Shown piece after piece: positions 56,591 to 64,000 of a stretch of 64,000 bases of DNA. Where the stretch lies: assembly GCF_017726655.1 (NCBI RefSeq), contig NZ_CP072309.1, forward strand, positions 1,546,501 through 1,610,500, in the 5' to 3' direction. A model generated the notes under the pieces. That model was not told the origin of the DNA and ran no database searches. It worked only from the letters and a program-made list of their open reading frames with translations. A program made the position numbers and the translations under genes. How positions within the stretch are numbered: position 1 is the stretch's first letter; the number at the start of each line of letters is the position of its first letter. This stretch comes from Agrobacterium tumefaciens. Lineage in GTDB: Bacteria > Pseudomonadota > Alphaproteobacteria > Rhizobiales > Rhizobiaceae.

Positions 56591-57988
56591 TTACGCTGCC
56601 CAGTCCGAGAGCGAATAGGCTCTGATGTAATCGATCATCATCTGCGACCCGTCGCTGAAGTCGGTGTCCGACGGCGTTCCTGCCATTCCACCGACCGCAA
56701 GGTTGACGACCATGTACATGGGATCATGCATATCGTCAGGGGTGTCCGTCTGTGCCACCGCCACATCGTCGAAGTACCACGTGATGTGTTCGGCATCCCA
56801 TAGGACGCCATAAGTGTGAAAGCCCTCTGTGCTCGGCACGCTGACGTTGTTGATGACAGAGGTTGGCTCGCCGGCGGCATTGGAGTGGGTGGACATGATG
56901 AGGGTATTGGCGTTCTGCCCGCGCATTTCGATGACGTCGAGTTCCGGGGGCCAGGATCCATTCGTCGGCAGAAGCCAGAAGGCCGGCCAGGCGCCCCGGT
57001 CGGTTGGCATATCGGCGCGGATTTCAAAGTAGCCGTAGGTCTGGCTGAACGACGAATAAGTGTTCAGCATGCCCGATGTGTAATCGTAACCTTCGACTTC
57101 ATCGGCGATCGATTGTGCGGTTTTTTCGGCATGTATGGTGAGGATACCGTTTTCGACGCTAAAGGGGTTCACTGCCGACGTTCCGGCATAGCCGGGGTTG
57201 ACGTACCATTGCGCCTCGCCATTCGTCGTCAGCGAGCTTCCCTTCTCAGGCGCCCACCAATATTTTGCGTCCCAGTTGCCCTGGCCGCCGCTACGCAACG
57301 ATAGCGAATCGAATTCATCGGCAAAAGTTTGGCTCAGCGCCGATCGGTCGAGGCTGAGTTCGAACTGGTCGGCGTGAAGGTCGTTTATGGTCGTTCGTGC
57401 GAGAACAACGGCCTCGCCATTCGAAAAATTGAGCCAGAGGTTATCACCCTGCTGGGTGGCGCTGGCGACCAGCTGGTCGAACGATGTAACGCCGTAGCCA
57501 TTGAGACGGATCGTGTCATTGGCGCTGAAATCCATGACAAGATCGGTTCCGTTGCCGCTCGTGAAAACAAAGGTATCGGCTCCGCCACCCCCGATCAGCA
57601 CGTCGTTTCCCGCCCCGCCGTCGATCGTCTGGCTGCCCGATCCGCCGGTGATGATATTGTCGAGCGCATTGCCGAAAGCGTAGCGCCCATCGCCCGTCAC
57701 CCGCAGGTTTTCAAAATGTTCAGGCAGGGTGTAGCTCATCCAGGTATCGATGGTGTCGACGCCCTCTCCGGCATTTTCGATCGCGCGGTTGATGCCGGAG
57801 TAGAGATAATAGATATCGTCTCCAGTCCCCCCTGCCATGGTCACATTGACGGCGCTGTCGCCCCACATGGAATCATTGCCGGCAGTCCCGTTGAGCAGCG
57901 GACCGGAGCCGGTTGCGGAAAAAAATCCAGTTGAGCTGCCGCTGTAATAGAGTGTGTCGCCAAGCGCATTCACGACTGTCCGGGCCAT
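56591..57988 (-). CDS. exsH: Secreted endo-beta-1,3-1,4-glycanase, ExsH type (GH16 with RTX repeats)
   Basis: This 465-residue enzyme combines calcium-binding RTX repeats in the N-terminal part (GGSGSQTIDGGAGNDVLIGG, residues 115-134) with a C-terminal GH16 domain whose catalytic motif is ELDVIE (nucleophile Glu349, acid/base Glu354). The length equals that of Sinorhizobium meliloti ExsH, which cleaves nascent succinoglycan and is exported by the type I system PrsDE. There is no N-terminal signal peptide, as expected for type I export. No exporter genes are nearby. ATG at 57988 (MARTVVNALG) follows GGAGATTGGTC. Confidence 0.88.
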   Translation of the reverse strand: MARTVVNALGDTLYYSGSSTGFFSATGSGPLLNGTAGNDSMWGDSAVNVTMAGGTGDDIYYLYSGINRAIENAGEGVDTIDTWMSYTLPEHFENLRVTGDGRYAFGNALDNIITGGSGSQTIDGGAGNDVLIGGGGADTFVFTSGNGTDLVMDFSANDTIRLNGYGVTSFDQLVASATQQGDNLWLNFSNGEAVVLARTTINDLHADQFELSLDRSALSQTFADEFDSLSLRSGGQGNWDAKYWWAPEKGSSLTTNGEAQWYVNPGYAGTSAVNPFSVENGILTIHAEKTAQSIADEVEGYDYTSGMLNTYSSFSQTYGYFEIRADMPTDRGAWPAFWLLPTNGSWPPELDVIEMRGQNANTLIMSTHSNAAGEPTSVINNVSVPSTEGFHTYGVLWDAEHITWYFDDVAVAQTDTPDDMHDPMYMVVNLAVGGMAGTPSDTDFSDGSQMMIDYIRAYSLSDWAA

Positions 57989-58241
57989 GACCAATCTCCT
58001 GTCCGTTCGTGTGTCCTCGCTCCTCCTGATGCACACCCTAACAGGGTAAAAAGCCTGCTGTTAGGCTAAGATATAAGGGGTATATTCCGCTGTGGTTGCA
58101 TGGAATGTCGGCGGGGGAGCGTTGTCATCAACCGGTTTCACCTGTTAAATCTTGGGTTTGAACAAACGCCGCTTGATATTGTTAGGGGCCGAAAGCCATG
58201 GCGGATCTGGCCGGGAGCAAGCGTGATATCGTGAAAACGGA

Positions 58242-58733
58242 GTGTCTGGATTGAGCGTAGCCTTTACCAAGGAAGACAGCGCGGAGACCGCTGCCGAAAC
58301 CGTTTTGCCGGACCGACCAATCTCGCCGCACCCCAATCTGGTGACGCGGGCCGGGCTGAAGGCGCTGGAGGAGGAGTTGCGGCTTGCGCGTGAGGCCTGT
58401 GAAGCCGCCAATGCCACTGACGACGTCAATGAAAGACGGCGCCTTCTGGCGAGCCCGTTGCGTGATCTGCGATACCTGTCCGAACGCCTTCGCACTGCGC
58501 AGCTAATGCCCGACCCGCCGTCAAACGGGATCGTTGCTTTCGGTAGCCTTGTGACATTTAGCCGCGATGACGGGCGAACGCAGAGGTTTCGTATCGTCGG
58601 AGAAGACGAAGCGGATCCCGCTGCGGGGACCATGTCCTACGTGTCACCTGTCGCAAGGGCGTTGACGGGTAAAACGGCCGGTGATGTCGTTATCGTGGCT
58701 GGCCGGGAGATCGAAATCCTCGCGGTCGAGTAA
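58242..58733 (+). CDS. GreA/GreB-family transcription factor-like protein
   Basis: This 163-residue protein has an N-terminal coiled coil (residues about 40-75, LKALEEELRLAREACEAANA) and a C-terminal FKBP-like domain ending SPVARALTGKTAGDVVIVAG, the GreA/GreB fold that reaches into the RNA polymerase secondary channel. It may be a transcript-cleavage factor or an Rnk-like paralogue; a true greA should exist elsewhere. The start is a GTG at 58242, or more likely the TTG at 58251, which has GGAG eight bases upstream. Confidence 0.85.
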   Translation: MSGLSVAFTKEDSAETAAETVLPDRPISPHPNLVTRAGLKALEEELRLAREACEAANATDDVNERRRLLASPLRDLRYLSERLRTAQLMPDPPSNGIVAFGSLVTFSRDDGRTQRFRIVGEDEADPAAGTMSYVSPVARALTGKTAGDVVIVAGREIEILAVE

Positions 58734-58778
58734 CGGGTAATGCAGGACAGTGTCCAATAGGCGCTAGGCGCTGATCGC

Positions 58779-59570
58779 TTAGCCGATCAGGTGCAGACCT
58801 TGATCAGACACTTTAAGAACCGTCAGCCTGCCCGTTTTGAAAGCATGCGTGTCGATACCGATGCGTTGCGGGCCGGCCTCAGGCTCAGTGACCGGCGTGT
58901 GGCCGTGGATGACAACGAGGTCCAGCCCTGCACCCTGAGACAGGAAGGGCTCCCTGATCCAGAGCATGTCTTCATCAGTCTGCGCCTCCAGCGGCAGACC
59001 CGGTCTGAAGCCCGCATGGACGAAGATATAGGAGCCTATCCGTGTATAGACCGGCAGGCTGGCCAGAAGCCGGCGGTGGGTCTGCGGGATGGCGCCCAAC
59101 AGTGCATCCTTAAGCGGTTGGAGCCGAAGGCGGCCTTTTTGCATGAAGTGGCCGATGTCGATCCCATAGGACAAAAGCGTTTCTCGGCCACCGAGGTCGA
59201 GCCACTTCAAATTCTCCTGTGGATTATCGAGGAAGTCGTGGAAAAGCTGTTCGTGGTTGCCACAAAGGGCGATGCGGCGAAGCGGCGCTGGTGGCGGTTG
59301 CAGCAAGTGTTCCAGAACGCCCCGTGGATCACGTCCGCGGTCGACATAGTCGCCAAGGAGAACCATTAGCGCCGGGGAGGGGGCGGGCCCCATATCGGTA
59401 AGGATCCTTCGTTCCGCCTGCAACAGGAGGTCGAGACTGCCATGGATGTCACCGATCGCATAGATCGGGAAGGAGATTGGCCTGTCGCCAAGATCAATCC
59501 TGCGCCGCCTCCGGTCGTCGCGGAGGGCTGGTTGTTTACGACCGCGAATCCAGTTCAGCACCTTGGGCAT
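58779..59570 (-). CDS. Metallophosphoesterase, PP2A-like serine/threonine phosphatase family
   Basis: This 263-residue cytoplasmic protein has the full metal-binding set: GDIHG (40-44), GDYVDRG (73-79), GNHEQ (104-108) and HGHTPV near the C-terminus. This is the bacterial PrpA/PrpB-like protein phosphatase family, although Ap4A-type substrates are also hydrolysed by relatives. It begins with a basic stretch (RDDRRRRRID). The gene is convergent with the GreA/GreB-like gene. Confidence 0.88.
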   Translation of the reverse strand: MPKVLNWIRGRKQPALRDDRRRRRIDLGDRPISFPIYAIGDIHGSLDLLLQAERRILTDMGPAPSPALMVLLGDYVDRGRDPRGVLEHLLQPPPAPLRRIALCGNHEQLFHDFLDNPQENLKWLDLGGRETLLSYGIDIGHFMQKGRLRLQPLKDALLGAIPQTHRRLLASLPVYTRIGSYIFVHAGFRPGLPLEAQTDEDMLWIREPFLSQGAGLDLVVIHGHTPVTEPEAGPQRIGIDTHAFKTGRLTVLKVSDQGLHLIG

Positions 59571-59985
59571 AGTTGCGGTTACTGTCTCCTTTTCACAAGG
59601 TCAAGAATTTTGGAGGTTGCTTCCGCATCCCGGCCAAAGGTCTCTCCGGCTGAAAAATAATGGATGATGTCGCCGCACATTTGCCATGGCGCCCAGGCAT
59701 GAGAGTAGCAGCCGTGTCCGTCGGCGATTATCCTATCACCGATCGTGCATCCGGTGCGAGAATGTTTTCTGCCTTGATCGGGCCGAAGCGCCTCCCGGCC
59801 GCGTCAGCGAGCGGCGTCATTTCCGCCACGCGGCGCCACTGTGCCGTCCGAGCGTCAGGGATGATAAAACGGTCATTTCCGGGCTTGAAAATTAAGCTCT
59901 TTGCCGCTGCATTTATAGGCTTCACAATCCTGTAACAACGGACCTAATATACAAGTGCAGATGCCGAATCGCTCAGGAGAAGCCC
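59571..59985. other. Gap of 415 bp with a possible small gene
   Basis: A minus-strand frame at 59728-59925 would encode 65 residues from a GTG (MKPINAAAKSLIFKPGNDRF onward) with AGGA close upstream; its composition looks protein-like but I recognise no family. I see nothing else in the gap. Confidence 0.35.
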
Positions 59986-60543
59986 TTGACGATTGCAGTT
60001 TCACCACAGGCCCTGCCGGCGCTCGTTTTGAACGCAGACTATAGGCCGCTGAGTTATTATCCCTTGTCGTTATGGTCCTGGCAGGACGCGATCAAGGCTG
60101 TCTTTCTAGACCGTGTGAACATCATTGCAGAATATGATCACGCGGTATCATCGCCCAGCTTTTCCATGCGGCTGCCGAGTGTGGTCAGCCTCAAGACCTA
60201 CGTGCAGCCCACCCGCAATCCTGCCTTTACACGCTTCAATGTCTTCCTTCGGGACAAGTTTGAGTGCCAGTATTGCGGTGCGCGGGACGACTTGACTTTC
60301 GATCATGTGATTCCCCGCGCGCATGGCGGTGAAACGACCTGGCACAACGTCGTTGCGGCGTGCTCTCCCTGCAATCTTAAAAAAGGCAGTAAGCTTCCCA
60401 AACAGGCGGGCATGTTCCCGTCGCAGAAGCCCTTCCAGCCCACGGTTCAGGATCTGCACAATAATGGGCGGCTCTTCCCGCCTAACTATCTGCACGAAAG
60501 CTGGATGGACTATCTTTACTGGGACACCGAGCTGCAGCCCTGA
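59986..60543 (+). CDS. HNH endonuclease family protein
   Basis: This 185-residue protein is a common rhizobial HNH protein. The C-terminal domain has the zinc-binding pairs CQYC (94-97) and CSPC (126-129) around the catalytic DHVIPRAHGG (His107). The N-terminal LVLNADYRPLSYYPLSLWSW is highly conserved in this subgroup. The start is a TTG at 59986 with a strong AGGAG six bases upstream. Such solitary HNH proteins are not restriction enzymes as a rule; their role is unknown. Confidence 0.9.
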   Translation: MTIAVSPQALPALVLNADYRPLSYYPLSLWSWQDAIKAVFLDRVNIIAEYDHAVSSPSFSMRLPSVVSLKTYVQPTRNPAFTRFNVFLRDKFECQYCGARDDLTFDHVIPRAHGGETTWHNVVAACSPCNLKKGSKLPKQAGMFPSQKPFQPTVQDLHNNGRLFPPNYLHESWMDYLYWDTELQP

Positions 60544-60572
60544 TCTCTTCAGGACTGCACACGGTTTTCCGC

Positions 60573-61088
60573 CTAACGGCTTTTACGGCTCGCGCCATAA
60601 AAAGCGATCGCCGCGAGTGCGACACTTGCGATGACGTTCCAGCCAGCAAAGGACAAACCGAGCACGCGCAAGGCCGCGTCGTTGCAGGAAGGTGCCTTGA
60701 TGGCGTTCAGATTGCCGAGGAGATCGCCGGCGTTGGTCGTGATGGAAGGCGCGCCGGTCGCGCAGGTGACAGGGCCCGCCCAGAAGCCCCATTCCACGCC
60801 GGCATGATAGACGCCGAGCCCCGCCCCAATCAGCATCGCCACGCCGATAAGCGCCAGAAGCAGTCGGGTAATCTCAACCGGTAACTTGAAAACGCTGGTC
60901 GCAATCGCGAGTATGCCGAGCGGAATGGCGTAATAATAGGGATCCCGCTGCAACAGGCAGAGCGCGCAGGGTGTGTAACCGCCGATATGCTGAAAGCCGA
61001 GGGCAGAGCCCACGGTGAAAATCATTCCCGCCGTAACACCAAGAGCAGCAAGCGTGCGGCTATTGTCGGCGGTGGTCGCGTTGGCCAT
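60573..61088 (-). CDS. dsbB: Disulfide bond formation protein B
   Basis: DsbB reoxidises DsbA and passes electrons to quinone. The 171-residue inner-membrane protein has four helices, the first periplasmic pair C41-x-x-C44 in YTPCALC, and the second pair Cys109 (PVTCATGAP) and Cys135 (APSCNDAA). The QRDPYYYA segment after the first pair is typical of the quinone-binding face. It is convergent with the HNH gene. Confidence 0.92.
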   Translation of the reverse strand: MANATTADNSRTLAALGVTAGMIFTVGSALGFQHIGGYTPCALCLLQRDPYYYAIPLGILAIATSVFKLPVEITRLLLALIGVAMLIGAGLGVYHAGVEWGFWAGPVTCATGAPSITTNAGDLLGNLNAIKAPSCNDAALRVLGLSFAGWNVIASVALAAIAFYGASRKSR

Positions 61089-61449
61089 GTTGTTGTTCCT
61101 CGAACTTCGTGAAGAAGCAGATTTCCCGGATGGGTTTTCAAAAAGGCAGGCGTGATGGCGAAATTAAGTCGCCGTTCTCACGATATAGAGGGATTCGTCT
61201 AATCAAGTCCGCTTGATCTTGCAAATGAAAGTCCGGCAATGTTGAAGTGGGGATGAATGTGACCCGCGCGCGCGTTTCCGTGGGATAGCCGAGTTCCATG
61301 TCCGCCTGTTGTGACGCCGTAGTCCATCGAAATGGAAGGGGACGCAGGTAGACTGGTTAAACCCAGGCCGCCGACGCATTGTCATCTTCCTCGCGTTTGT
61401 GGCAAGAGCCGGAAATCCGGTTCGCTAAAGCGCACTTGGCGCAGGCCAG

Positions 61450-61491
61450 AAAAAGGGAAACCCGCTCACTGCAAGAATGCAACAAGCGGGT
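61450..61491 (-). terminator. Rho-independent terminator in the gene-poor region (distal)
   Basis: On the minus strand ACCCGCT pairs with AGCGGGT, with an inner TTGCA/TGCAG pairing around TTCT, and TTCCCTTTTT follows. No annotated gene ends just upstream of it. Confidence 0.6.
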
Positions 61492-61669
61492 CTCAACCTT
61501 TACCCCCTCCCACAAGGGCGCCTGCACAAAAGCACATTGAATTAATTATGGCAAGATCAAGGCTGAGTATTGTTGCGTCGGGCTGCTCCCATTGTCGAGC
61601 TATTGGAGAGCAGGAGCGCCGTGAACTCTTCACGTGCCGATCCTGCCGGGGGCGGCAAGATGTTCACAC

Positions 61670-61694
61670 AAAAAAATGCCCGCTCACGGCGGGC
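61670..61694 (-). terminator. Rho-independent terminator in the gene-poor region (proximal)
   Basis: On the minus strand GCCCGC, loop CGTGA and GCGGGC are followed by A and seven Ts. It is about 190 bp after the tRNA-Gly 3' end, which is long for a simple tRNA terminator. Confidence 0.82.
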
Positions 61695-61880
61695 AATCGA
61701 GGGGAACTGAGGTTAGGAGCCTCGCGGAGAGAACTGTTACGTTGGCCAGAAGTTCCGCCTGCCCAAGAATTTTTGAGATTTCAGTGGCGCGGTAAAGGAC
61801 ATTCCGGGAATGATGCGACATCATGCGCTAAAAAGATCGCACAATATAGAGCATGGACTGTCCAAGAGTTTAGGGAAATT

Positions 61881-61955
61881 TGGAGCGGGCGAAGGGATTT
61901 GAACCCTCGACCCCAACCTTGGCAAGGTTGTGCTCTACCCCTGAGCTACACCCGC
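61881..61955 (-). tRNA. tRNA-Gly (anticodon GCC)
   Basis: The minus strand folds as a 75-nucleotide tRNA: acceptor stem GCGGGTG with CGCCCGC, D arm AGCTCAGGGGTAGAGC, anticodon loop TTGCCAA giving GCC, T arm with GGTTCAAATCC, and an encoded CCA end at 61883-61881. It reads glycine codons GGC and GGU. Confidence 0.95.
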
Positions 61956-62015
61956 TCAAATCCACCGGTCCGGGGTAGTTGGCTGAACCGTGGGCCACCA
62001 AGTGGCGACGGGCGC

Positions 62016-62044
62016 TATATCGCTCAATCGATTTTGGAATGCAA
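62016..62044 (-). promoter_or_regulatory. Predicted promoter of tRNA-Gly
   Basis: On the minus strand TTGCAT (62044-62039) and GATATA (62021-62016) are 17 bp apart and end about 60 bp before the tRNA. Confidence 0.6.
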
Positions 62045-62208
62045 CAGGGAAATGACAAAAACGCGAAAATTTCTCTCGTGAATGCGACAAGCGGCGGAAA
62101 TGATTGATATTTTTTCATTTTGGCCAATATTCCTGCGTTGCCAATGGTGTGTTGCCGCCTTAATCAGAAAGGAGTGACAACATCATCGGCAGGGGCATGC
62201 GATAAACT

Positions 62209-62718
62209 ATGGCGGAAAATTCTCAGAAAACTGCGAAGGAGCTGTTCGAGTTTCTGGACGGGCTCGGCATTTCCCACACCACCAGGCAGCATGAGCCGGT
62301 GTTTACTGTCGCGGAATCCCAGTCGTTGCGCGATCTCATTCCCGGCGGCCACACGAAGAACCTCTTCGTAAAAGACAAAAAGGATCAGTATTTCGTGCTG
62401 ACCGTGGAGGAAAATGCGGCTGTCGATCTCAAAAGCGTTCACAAGGTCATTGGTGCGGCAAGCCGGGTTTCCTTCGGTCGGCCGGAAAAAATGCTTGAAT
62501 ATCTGGGGGTCGTGCCGGGATCGGTAACGGTTTTCGGCGCGATAAACGACAAGGGCGGGCAGGTAACTTTCGTGCTCGACAGCGATCTACTGAAAAACGA
62601 GTTGGTCAACGGCCATCCCCTTTCCAATGACCAGACCACAACAATCGCGTCAAAGGATCTCATTCGCTTTCTTGAGGCCACCGGGCACACGCCGCTTGTC
62701 TTGAAAGTCAGCGAGTGA
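62209..62718 (+). CDS. Prolyl-tRNA deacylase / ProX-type trans-editing protein
   Basis: This 169-residue protein is a free-standing YbaK/INS editing domain of the PrdX/ProXp-ala type, which hydrolyses mischarged Ala-tRNA(Pro). Matching blocks are HTTRQHEPVFTVAES, LIPGGHTKNLFVKDKKDQYF (with the conserved GxxxKNLFL-type loop) and FGRPEKMLEYLGVVPGSVTV. It is 53 bp upstream of the thioredoxin-like gene on the same strand. Substrate choice within the INS family is inferred. Confidence 0.88.
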   Translation: MAENSQKTAKELFEFLDGLGISHTTRQHEPVFTVAESQSLRDLIPGGHTKNLFVKDKKDQYFVLTVEENAAVDLKSVHKVIGAASRVSFGRPEKMLEYLGVVPGSVTVFGAINDKGGQVTFVLDSDLLKNELVNGHPLSNDQTTTIASKDLIRFLEATGHTPLVLKVSE

Positions 62719-62771
62719 GATACGATCTTTGCTTCAAGCAAGACAGATGACAGAGTTTTCGGGAGGCCGGC

Positions 62772-63740
62772 ATGAGCGGCGACAATAATCCTTACGGCGG
62801 TTCTTATGGCGGGCAGATGACCGCGAGTGTCCATCAAAATGGCGAACTGAACGGCGCTTCCTCCGGCCACATTAAGGATACCACGACGGCTGGGTTTTCC
62901 AAGGACGTCATGGAAGAATCGCGCCGCCAGCCGGTTCTGGTGGATTTCTGGGCGCCCTGGTGTGGACCTTGCAAGCAACTGACGCCGACCCTCGAAAAGG
63001 TGGTCAATGAGGCTAACGGTCGTGTGAAGCTTGTGAAGCTGAACATTGACGATCATCCGTCCATTCCCGGCCAGCTCGGTATTCAATCCATTCCCGCGAT
63101 CGTTGCTTTTGTCGATGGTCGGCCGGTAGATGGCTTCATGGGTGCCGTACCGGAAAGCCAGATCAAGCAGTTTATCGACAAGCTCGCCGGTCCGGATGCG
63201 GGTGATCCGAAGGCTGAAATCGAGGCGGCTCTGACCGAGGCGAAGCAGCTCCTCGCCGATGGTGATTTCAATGGCGCCGCACAGATATTCGGTGCAGTCA
63301 TGCAGGCCGACCCGGAAAACCCCGCAGCGATTGCCGGTATCGCCGAATGCATGATCGCCGCCGGGCAATATGAGCGGGCGAGCGAGCTGCTTTCCTCTCT
63401 TCCCGCCGAACTCAATGATGATGCCGCCATTCAGCTCGTTTCTAAAAAGATAGCGCAATATGAGGAGGCTCGTAAAATTGGCGATCCGGTCGCGCTCGAA
63501 CGTGATCTCGCGCAAAATCCCGATGATCACGAGGCGCGCGTGAAACTTGCCAAGGTCCTGAACGCACAGGGACGGCGTGATGAGGCGGCCGACCATCTGC
63601 TTTACGTCATGCGCAAGGACCGCACCTTCGACGATGACGGCGTGCGCCGCCAGCTCCTGGAGTTTTTCGAGGCCTGGGGCTTCAAGGATCCCGCAACGGT
63701 TGCGGGCCGCAGGAAGCTTTCGGCGATACTGTTTTCGTAA
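62772..63740 (+). CDS. Thioredoxin-domain protein with C-terminal TPR (CnoX/YbbN type)
   Basis: This 322-residue cytoplasmic protein has a thioredoxin domain (about 40-145) with the intact WAPWCGPCKQL active site (Cys64, Cys67) and a C-terminal helical repeat region from about 155. The layout is that of CnoX (YbbN), a redox-linked holdase that hands clients to GroEL/GroES. Escherichia coli CnoX has SxxC, whereas this protein keeps CxxC as in Caulobacter CnoX. It is followed by the LON-domain gene after 68 bp. Confidence 0.9.
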   Translation: MSGDNNPYGGSYGGQMTASVHQNGELNGASSGHIKDTTTAGFSKDVMEESRRQPVLVDFWAPWCGPCKQLTPTLEKVVNEANGRVKLVKLNIDDHPSIPGQLGIQSIPAIVAFVDGRPVDGFMGAVPESQIKQFIDKLAGPDAGDPKAEIEAALTEAKQLLADGDFNGAAQIFGAVMQADPENPAAIAGIAECMIAAGQYERASELLSSLPAELNDDAAIQLVSKKIAQYEEARKIGDPVALERDLAQNPDDHEARVKLAKVLNAQGRRDEAADHLLYVMRKDRTFDDDGVRRQLLEFFEAWGFKDPATVAGRRKLSAILFS

Positions 63741-63808
63741 AAGGGACGTAGCCCGGACGAGGCGGCCCTGCCGCAGTCCGGGCAGCAGTGAACAGGGGGC
63801 TTGATCCC

Positions 63809-64000
63809 ATGCATGTCGGAAATGCGAGATATGTGAAGAACGATGACTTGCCGGAGACCGTGCCGGTCTTTCCGCTGCCCGGCGCACTGCTGCTGCCGGA
63901 GGGCCATCTTCCGCTCAATATTTTTGAGCCGCGCTATCTTGCCATGATCGACACGGCCCTTGCGACCCACCGCCTCATAGGCATGGTGCAGCCGGCGCTG
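63809..64000 (+). CDS. LON-substrate-binding-domain protein (N-terminus only)
   Basis: The window ends 64 codons into this gene. The N-terminus has VPVFPLPGALLLPEGHLPLN followed by IFEPRYLAMIDTAL, the hallmark of the Lon N-terminal (LonB/LON-SB) domain without the protease. Rhizobial genomes have a protein of about 220 residues of this type next to the thioredoxin/TPR gene. AGGGGG lies upstream of the ATG at 63809. Confidence 0.88.
   Translation, partial: MHVGNARYVKNDDLPETVPVFPLPGALLLPEGHLPLNIFEPRYLAMIDTALATHRLIGMVQPAL

Larger units (their letters stand above)
61089..61880. other. 792 bp without protein-coding genes; two minus-strand terminators
   Basis: No convincing coding frame is present. 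The region holds two hairpin terminators on the minus strand (61450-61491 and 61670-61694) and a CTATAT -10-like hexamer at 61849-61844, so it may encode one or two small RNAs downstream of tRNA-Gly. Confidence 0.5.

Noticed and set aside
61450..61694. Repeated GCGGG hairpins as part of a CRISPR array
   Set aside because: There are only two, they differ in sequence and loop, there are no regular spacers, and both have T-tracts expected of terminators.
62439..63887. Minus-strand frame of 482 codons across the ProX and thioredoxin genes
   Set aside because: Both plus-strand genes have intact active-site motifs, and this frame has no recognisable domain.

Overview
The window looks like a Rhizobiaceae chromosome, most likely Agrobacterium or a close Rhizobium relative. 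The evidence is the gene order of the rhamnose locus (same layout as the Rhizobium leguminosarum rha system), RIME-type and other rhizobial intergenic palindromes, an ExsH-type secreted glycanase, cpdR beside CtrA-like half-sites, and a ScfR-controlled propionyl-CoA operon. Almost all of it is ordinary chromosomal metabolism. I saw no integrase, transposase, phage gene or CRISPR array.

Layout. 1-11000: L-rhamnose uptake and catabolism, with rhaR-rhaS-rhaT-rhaP-rhaQ-rhaM-rhaK on the minus strand (rhaK is cut by the window edge) and rhaD and rhaI on the plus strand; a divergent control region at 7220-7419 carries a paired operator. 11080-17000: DUF2125 protein, ChaC-type cyclotransferase, PlsC, DUF218 protein, FtsX and FtsE, and a membrane protein. 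17000-18100: hpt and cpdR. 18300-24160: DUF4175 protein, lysA, an LptM-like lipoprotein and argH, with divergent tlpA. 24900-30200: hbdA, etfA, etfB, rhomboid protease, cobalamin adenosyltransferase, a twin-membrane protein and an SDR. 30385-32865: YihY-family protein, gluQ and an AlkA-like glycosylase. 32881-42093: the propionate module (scfR divergent from pccB, a YghU-type GST, an unknown protein, pccA, bhbA, mce). 42260-48535: glpD, then a ROK repressor divergent from the xylFHG sugar ABC transporter. 48700-49500: a small protein and an XRE regulator. 49614-55059: a compact operon of SARP/BTAD-type regulator, 142-residue cysteine-free protein, YcaO, TfuA and a pentein-fold guanidine-modifying enzyme. 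55000-64000: small hypotheticals, ExsH-type glycanase, GreA/GreB-family factor, metallophosphatase, HNH nuclease, DsbB, tRNA-Gly(GCC), a ProX-type editing protein, a thioredoxin/TPR protein and the start of a LON-domain protein.

How the parts work together. The propionate module carboxylates propionyl-CoA (PccAB), epimerises methylmalonyl-CoA (Mce) and isomerises it to succinyl-CoA (BhbA). The PduO-type adenosyltransferase near 28.6 kb could supply the adenosylcobalamin that BhbA needs, and EtfAB/HbdA serve acyl-CoA oxidation.

The strongest candidate for an undescribed system is the SARP-small protein-YcaO-TfuA-pentein operon. Its genes are joined by 8 bp, a 38 bp overlap, TAATG and GTGA junctions, so they are very probably translated together. 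YcaO plus TfuA is the signature of peptide-backbone thioamidation; adding an arginine-deiminase-like enzyme suggests a product carrying both a thioamide (or azoline) and a modified arginine. Secondary leads are two minus-strand terminators in an otherwise empty 0.8 kb beside tRNA-Gly (candidate small RNAs) and several near-perfect operators that pair well with adjacent regulators.
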